64,000 nucleotides of DNA from Halomonas binhaiensis (GTDB lineage Bacteria; Pseudomonadota; Gammaproteobacteria; Pseudomonadales; Halomonadaceae). The notes under the pieces are model-generated. The model searched no databases. It was not told the origin of the DNA and saw nothing but the letters and a program-made list of their open reading frames with translations. A program made the translations under genes and the position numbers. Shown one piece after another: positions 61,725 to 64,000 of the stretch (within the stretch, counting starts at the first letter, position 1; every line of letters starts with the position of its first letter). Where the stretch lies: the NCBI RefSeq assembly GCF_008329985.2, contig NZ_CP038437.2:1240001-1304000 (forward strand), read 5' to 3'.

Positions 61725-62831
61725 TCAGCTCGCAGTGAGTTTGGATCGCACCTTGCGCCCCTTGAGCCAACGCAGGGCATGGGTCGTGAAGAATGGAGCT
61801 CCGGCAAGCAGATAAAGGTGGTAACTGACCAGGCGCCAGATAATCACGGCCGCAGCGGCTTGCTCTCGATCCATCAACGGCAGCAGCAGGGCACCGACAC
61901 TCACCTCGGCAGCGCCGGCACCGCCAGGAAGCATGCTGAGCTGCCCAGTAGCCATAGACAGCATCTGGGCGAGGAAGCACCAGGCCCAGGTGGCCATTCC
62001 ATCACTCATCCCTCCCGGGGCATTTTCATTGCTGGCCCCCATGCTGGTGACGCCGACGACAGCCAGGAAAAGCAGGCTGTAGCGCAGTACCCAGTGGAGA
62101 CTACATAAAGCGAAGATGGCCACCAGCTTGGCGGGAGGTAGCTGCAAGGTCATGATGGCCGAGCGTCGACAGCGCAGTAATCTGCGGGCCAGCCAACGGC
62201 GTTTTGATCTCCCGAGCCAGTGTCTGCGGCCTATCGACAGTGGGCGAGTACGCAGTAGCCTGGGCAGAAAATACAGCGACAGGATGAGGAGCAGGATGGT
62301 CACTATCAGGCCTAGCAAGGCTGACTCGATCAGCGCTTGATATGGCCAGTCTGTGGCGGTGGTCATGGTAATGGTGACAATGATGCTGAGCATGAGCGTG
62401 AAGAACAGCATGTCGCAGCTCTGATCAACCAGATAGATGGCCGCTCCCTGTGAGGGTGAATAGCCGCGTCTGGTCAACAAGGCGAGGAAGGTGGGCGGGC
62501 CTCCTGCACCTCCCGGGGTAGCACAGATGGCGAACTTGCTGGCCATTTCGATGGACAAGGCGCTGGCCTGCCCCAGGCGTCCTGCGCGGCCTGCCAGCAT
62601 CAGGCGTAGGCGGGCAGCATTGATGTTCCAGCACATGACGGCCAAGACGATCATCAGGGCGAACATGGGTAGTGGAAATGCTGCAATCGCCAGGAAGGTG
62701 CCCCGACCTCCCAACCACCAGGGCACGACTAGCGTCGCCAGCAGGGCAAGGGCAAGGGCAAGGGCGAGGAGAGTACCGTGCAGGTAGTGTCGATGGGCTG
62801 ATCTGGGAAAAATAGCGAGACTTTCAGCCAT
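61725..62831 (-). CDS. UPF0104/YbhN-like integral membrane protein (lysylphosphatidylglycerol synthase TM region family)
   Basis: 368-residue polytopic membrane protein, eight or more helices. Characteristic stretches: ALSIEMASKFAICATPGGAGGPPTFLALL and MLPGGAGAAEVSVGALLLPLM (the conserved P-G-G-x-G in both halves). The family contains the flippase domain of MprF and many proteins of unknown function encoded near lipid or glycan genes. The first helix contains Leu-Ala repeats (ALALALALLA) encoded by a 6-bp repeat. It overlaps the glycosyltransferase gene by eight bases and shares its operon; together they may assemble or flip a glycolipid, an inference from neighbourhood alone. Confidence 0.82.
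   Translation of the reverse strand: MAESLAIFPRSAHRHYLHGTLLALALALALLATLVVPWWLGGRGTFLAIAAFPLPMFALMIVLAVMCWNINAARLRLMLAGRAGRLGQASALSIEMASKFAICATPGGAGGPPTFLALLTRRGYSPSQGAAIYLVDQSCDMLFFTLMLSIIVTITMTTATDWPYQALIESALLGLIVTILLLILSLYFLPRLLRTRPLSIGRRHWLGRSKRRWLARRLLRCRRSAIMTLQLPPAKLVAIFALCSLHWVLRYSLLFLAVVGVTSMGASNENAPGGMSDGMATWAWCFLAQMLSMATGQLSMLPGGAGAAEVSVGALLLPLMDREQAAAAVIIWRLVSYHLYLLAGAPFFTTHALRWLKGRKVRSKLTAS
62744..62768. repeat. 6-bp repeat (GGGCAA)n inside the UPF0104 gene
   Basis: About four copies of GGGCAA on the plus strand, encoding alternating Leu-Ala in the first membrane helix. The period is two codons, so slippage would change helix length without a frameshift. Confidence 0.85.
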
Positions 62832-63939
62832 AGCGGCGCTGGGCTCCGTGCCCTATATCAATGAGCTCTTCATAGTGATTGAGCAATTTACCCATGACCT
62901 TGTCCCAATCGAAATATCGTTCCACATAGCGGCGGGCATAGCGTCCACTGGCTGCGGCATCGTTGGCGAACAGGGCTTCGGTGGCATCTGCCATGGCTTG
63001 TGGGGCGAGAGGGGTGCAAAGAATACCGGCACCCAGCGGGATGTTCTCGATCAATGCTCCAGCCCTGGCTCCAATCACGGGAATGCCAGACGCCATGGCC
63101 TCCTGAGCGATCAGGCCAAACGTTTCTCGAGTTCCTGCATGCAACATTGCATCACTGCTGGCCAGGGCACGAGCGACCTCGTGAGTCCCGACGCAGCGGT
63201 CGACCACAGTGACATTGCTCGGCACCTTGTGGGGCATGCCGGGGCCCATCAATAGCATGTGATAAGGAGAGCCCAAGCGCTCCATGGTGGCCAGCAGCAC
63301 GTCGATGTTCTTTTCTCGAGAATAGCGTCCGACGAAGATCAGCAGACGTGAATGATTGTCCAGCCCCAGCCGCTGGCGTAGCTCCGGATGGCGCTTGCTG
63401 GGGTGGAAGGTGTCCAGGTCGACACCCAATGGCTGGACTCTGACGCGCTTCAGGCCCAGAGAATAGAGACGATCGGCCATGGATTGACTAGGTGCCAGGA
63501 CACTGTCGAAACGCGAGTAAAGGTTGACCACATAGCGTTCCAGGCGGCGACGTACGGTGTTGCCAAAGCGATCTCCCATCAAGCGTGGGAGATCGGAGTG
63601 GTAAAAGCCCACCACCGGTACCCCCAGGTGCTTGCCAGCATTCAGGGCTGCCCAGGCAGTGACATAAGGGTCCCCGGCTTCGATCAGGTCGGGGGCCAGA
63701 TCCACCAGGGCATCGCGCCAGGGGCGGGCGCGCAAGGGAAATCGATAGCTCTGACCCAGCGGTAGTTTCATGGCCGGCAGATAGTGGTGGTCACCCAGGA
63801 TGTCGTGTTCTGCGCCAGGAACCAGGAGGCTGGTGCGCAGGCCTGCGTCGCGGTTGAAGATGCGGTGCTTGGCCTGAAGGTAGGTTCTGACCCCGCCACT
63901 GGCGGGAGCATGGAACATGGTCACGTCAGCAATGTGCAT
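62824..63939 (-). CDS. Glycosyltransferase, family GT4
   Basis: 371-residue GT-B-fold glycosyltransferase. N-terminal GT4-type domain (ADVTMFHAPASGGVRTYLQAKHRIF), then the C-terminal nucleotide-sugar domain with LIFVGRYSREKNIDVLLATMERLG and the EX7E-type motif HAGTRETFGLIAQEAMASGIPVI. Family members add hexoses or phospho-sugars to lipids or glycans with retention of configuration; the substrate is not known. The start ATG 63939 has AGGAGGAACC upstream. It is the first gene of a two-gene operon with the UPF0104 gene. The 61 bases to the window edge show no further gene. Confidence 0.92.
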   Translation of the reverse strand: MHIADVTMFHAPASGGVRTYLQAKHRIFNRDAGLRTSLLVPGAEHDILGDHHYLPAMKLPLGQSYRFPLRARPWRDALVDLAPDLIEAGDPYVTAWAALNAGKHLGVPVVGFYHSDLPRLMGDRFGNTVRRRLERYVVNLYSRFDSVLAPSQSMADRLYSLGLKRVRVQPLGVDLDTFHPSKRHPELRQRLGLDNHSRLLIFVGRYSREKNIDVLLATMERLGSPYHMLLMGPGMPHKVPSNVTVVDRCVGTHEVARALASSDAMLHAGTRETFGLIAQEAMASGIPVIGARAGALIENIPLGAGILCTPLAPQAMADATEALFANDAAASGRYARRYVERYFDWDKVMGKLLNHYEELIDIGHGAQRRYG

Positions 63940-64000
63940 AGGTTCCTCCTGAACCCGCCTTGAAGATGTCTCCCAGCCTATGGCGTTGATACGACAGTTT

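Overview
The window is a stretch of chromosome from a gammaproteobacterium, most likely Halomonadaceae (Halomonas or a close relative). Support comes from Halomonas-like 16S rRNA, moderately high G+C coding sequence, and a gene set in which SucA, SlyA, CysB, YaeQ, RlmM, FadB and FadA all resemble gammaproteobacterial forms. Nearly all of it is core metabolism. There are no insertion sequences, integrases, CRISPR arrays or prophage genes. Family assignments were made by eye from motifs and remembered homologues; no search was run.

Layout. 1-7400: the 5' part of ydiJ (cut by the left edge), serS, a SIMPL-domain secreted protein, trxA, cysB, cysH and pabB. 7500-16150: a propionate (2-methylcitrate) operon in the order GntR regulator, prpB, prpC, acnD, prpF, prpD, with a promoter and a palindromic operator at its head. 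16200-22090: a complete rRNA operon (three promoters, boxA, 16S, tRNA-Ile(GAT), tRNA-Ala(GGC), second boxA, 23S, 5S, terminator). 22390-37550: a BCCT carrier, yaeQ, a DUF2721 protein, rlmM, an ABM-fold protein, tusA, a MATE pump, epmC, tatD, uup, a universal stress protein, slyA and several uncharacterised proteins. 37860-41320: fadBA. 41330-44300: a flavodoxin-like reductase, a PEBP protein, PhnA/YjdM, a lipoprotein and an XRE regulator. 44400-46260: gltX followed by tRNA-Ala(GGC) and tRNA-Glu(TTC). 46260-46900: an A+T-rich gap with a DnaA-box pair. 46900-61670: a beta-hydroxyacid dehydrogenase, gltA, and divergently sdhCDAB-sucAB-lpdA-sucCD, i.e. most of the TCA cycle. 61725-63939: a two-gene cell-envelope pair (UPF0104 membrane protein and GT4 glycosyltransferase).

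How it fits together. The prp operon turns propionyl-CoA into pyruvate and succinate. The gltA/sdh/suc block takes citrate to fumarate apart from the aconitase and isocitrate dehydrogenase steps. FadBA supplies acetyl-CoA and, from odd-chain acids, propionyl-CoA. CysB, CysH, TrxA and TusA are sulfur-handling proteins.

Unusual points: short tandem repeats of 6, 7, 15-16 and 18 bp recur at gene ends and throughout the rrn spacers. A heptad repeat with an AGCT core flanks the rrn operon in opposite orientations. The rrn spacer carries tRNA-Ala(GGC), identical to the separate copy beside gltX. SucB has two lipoyl domains. lpdA lies inside the suc cluster. The BCCT carrier lacks several tryptophans of the family signature. 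I saw nothing that looks like an undescribed defence, secondary-metabolite or mobile system.
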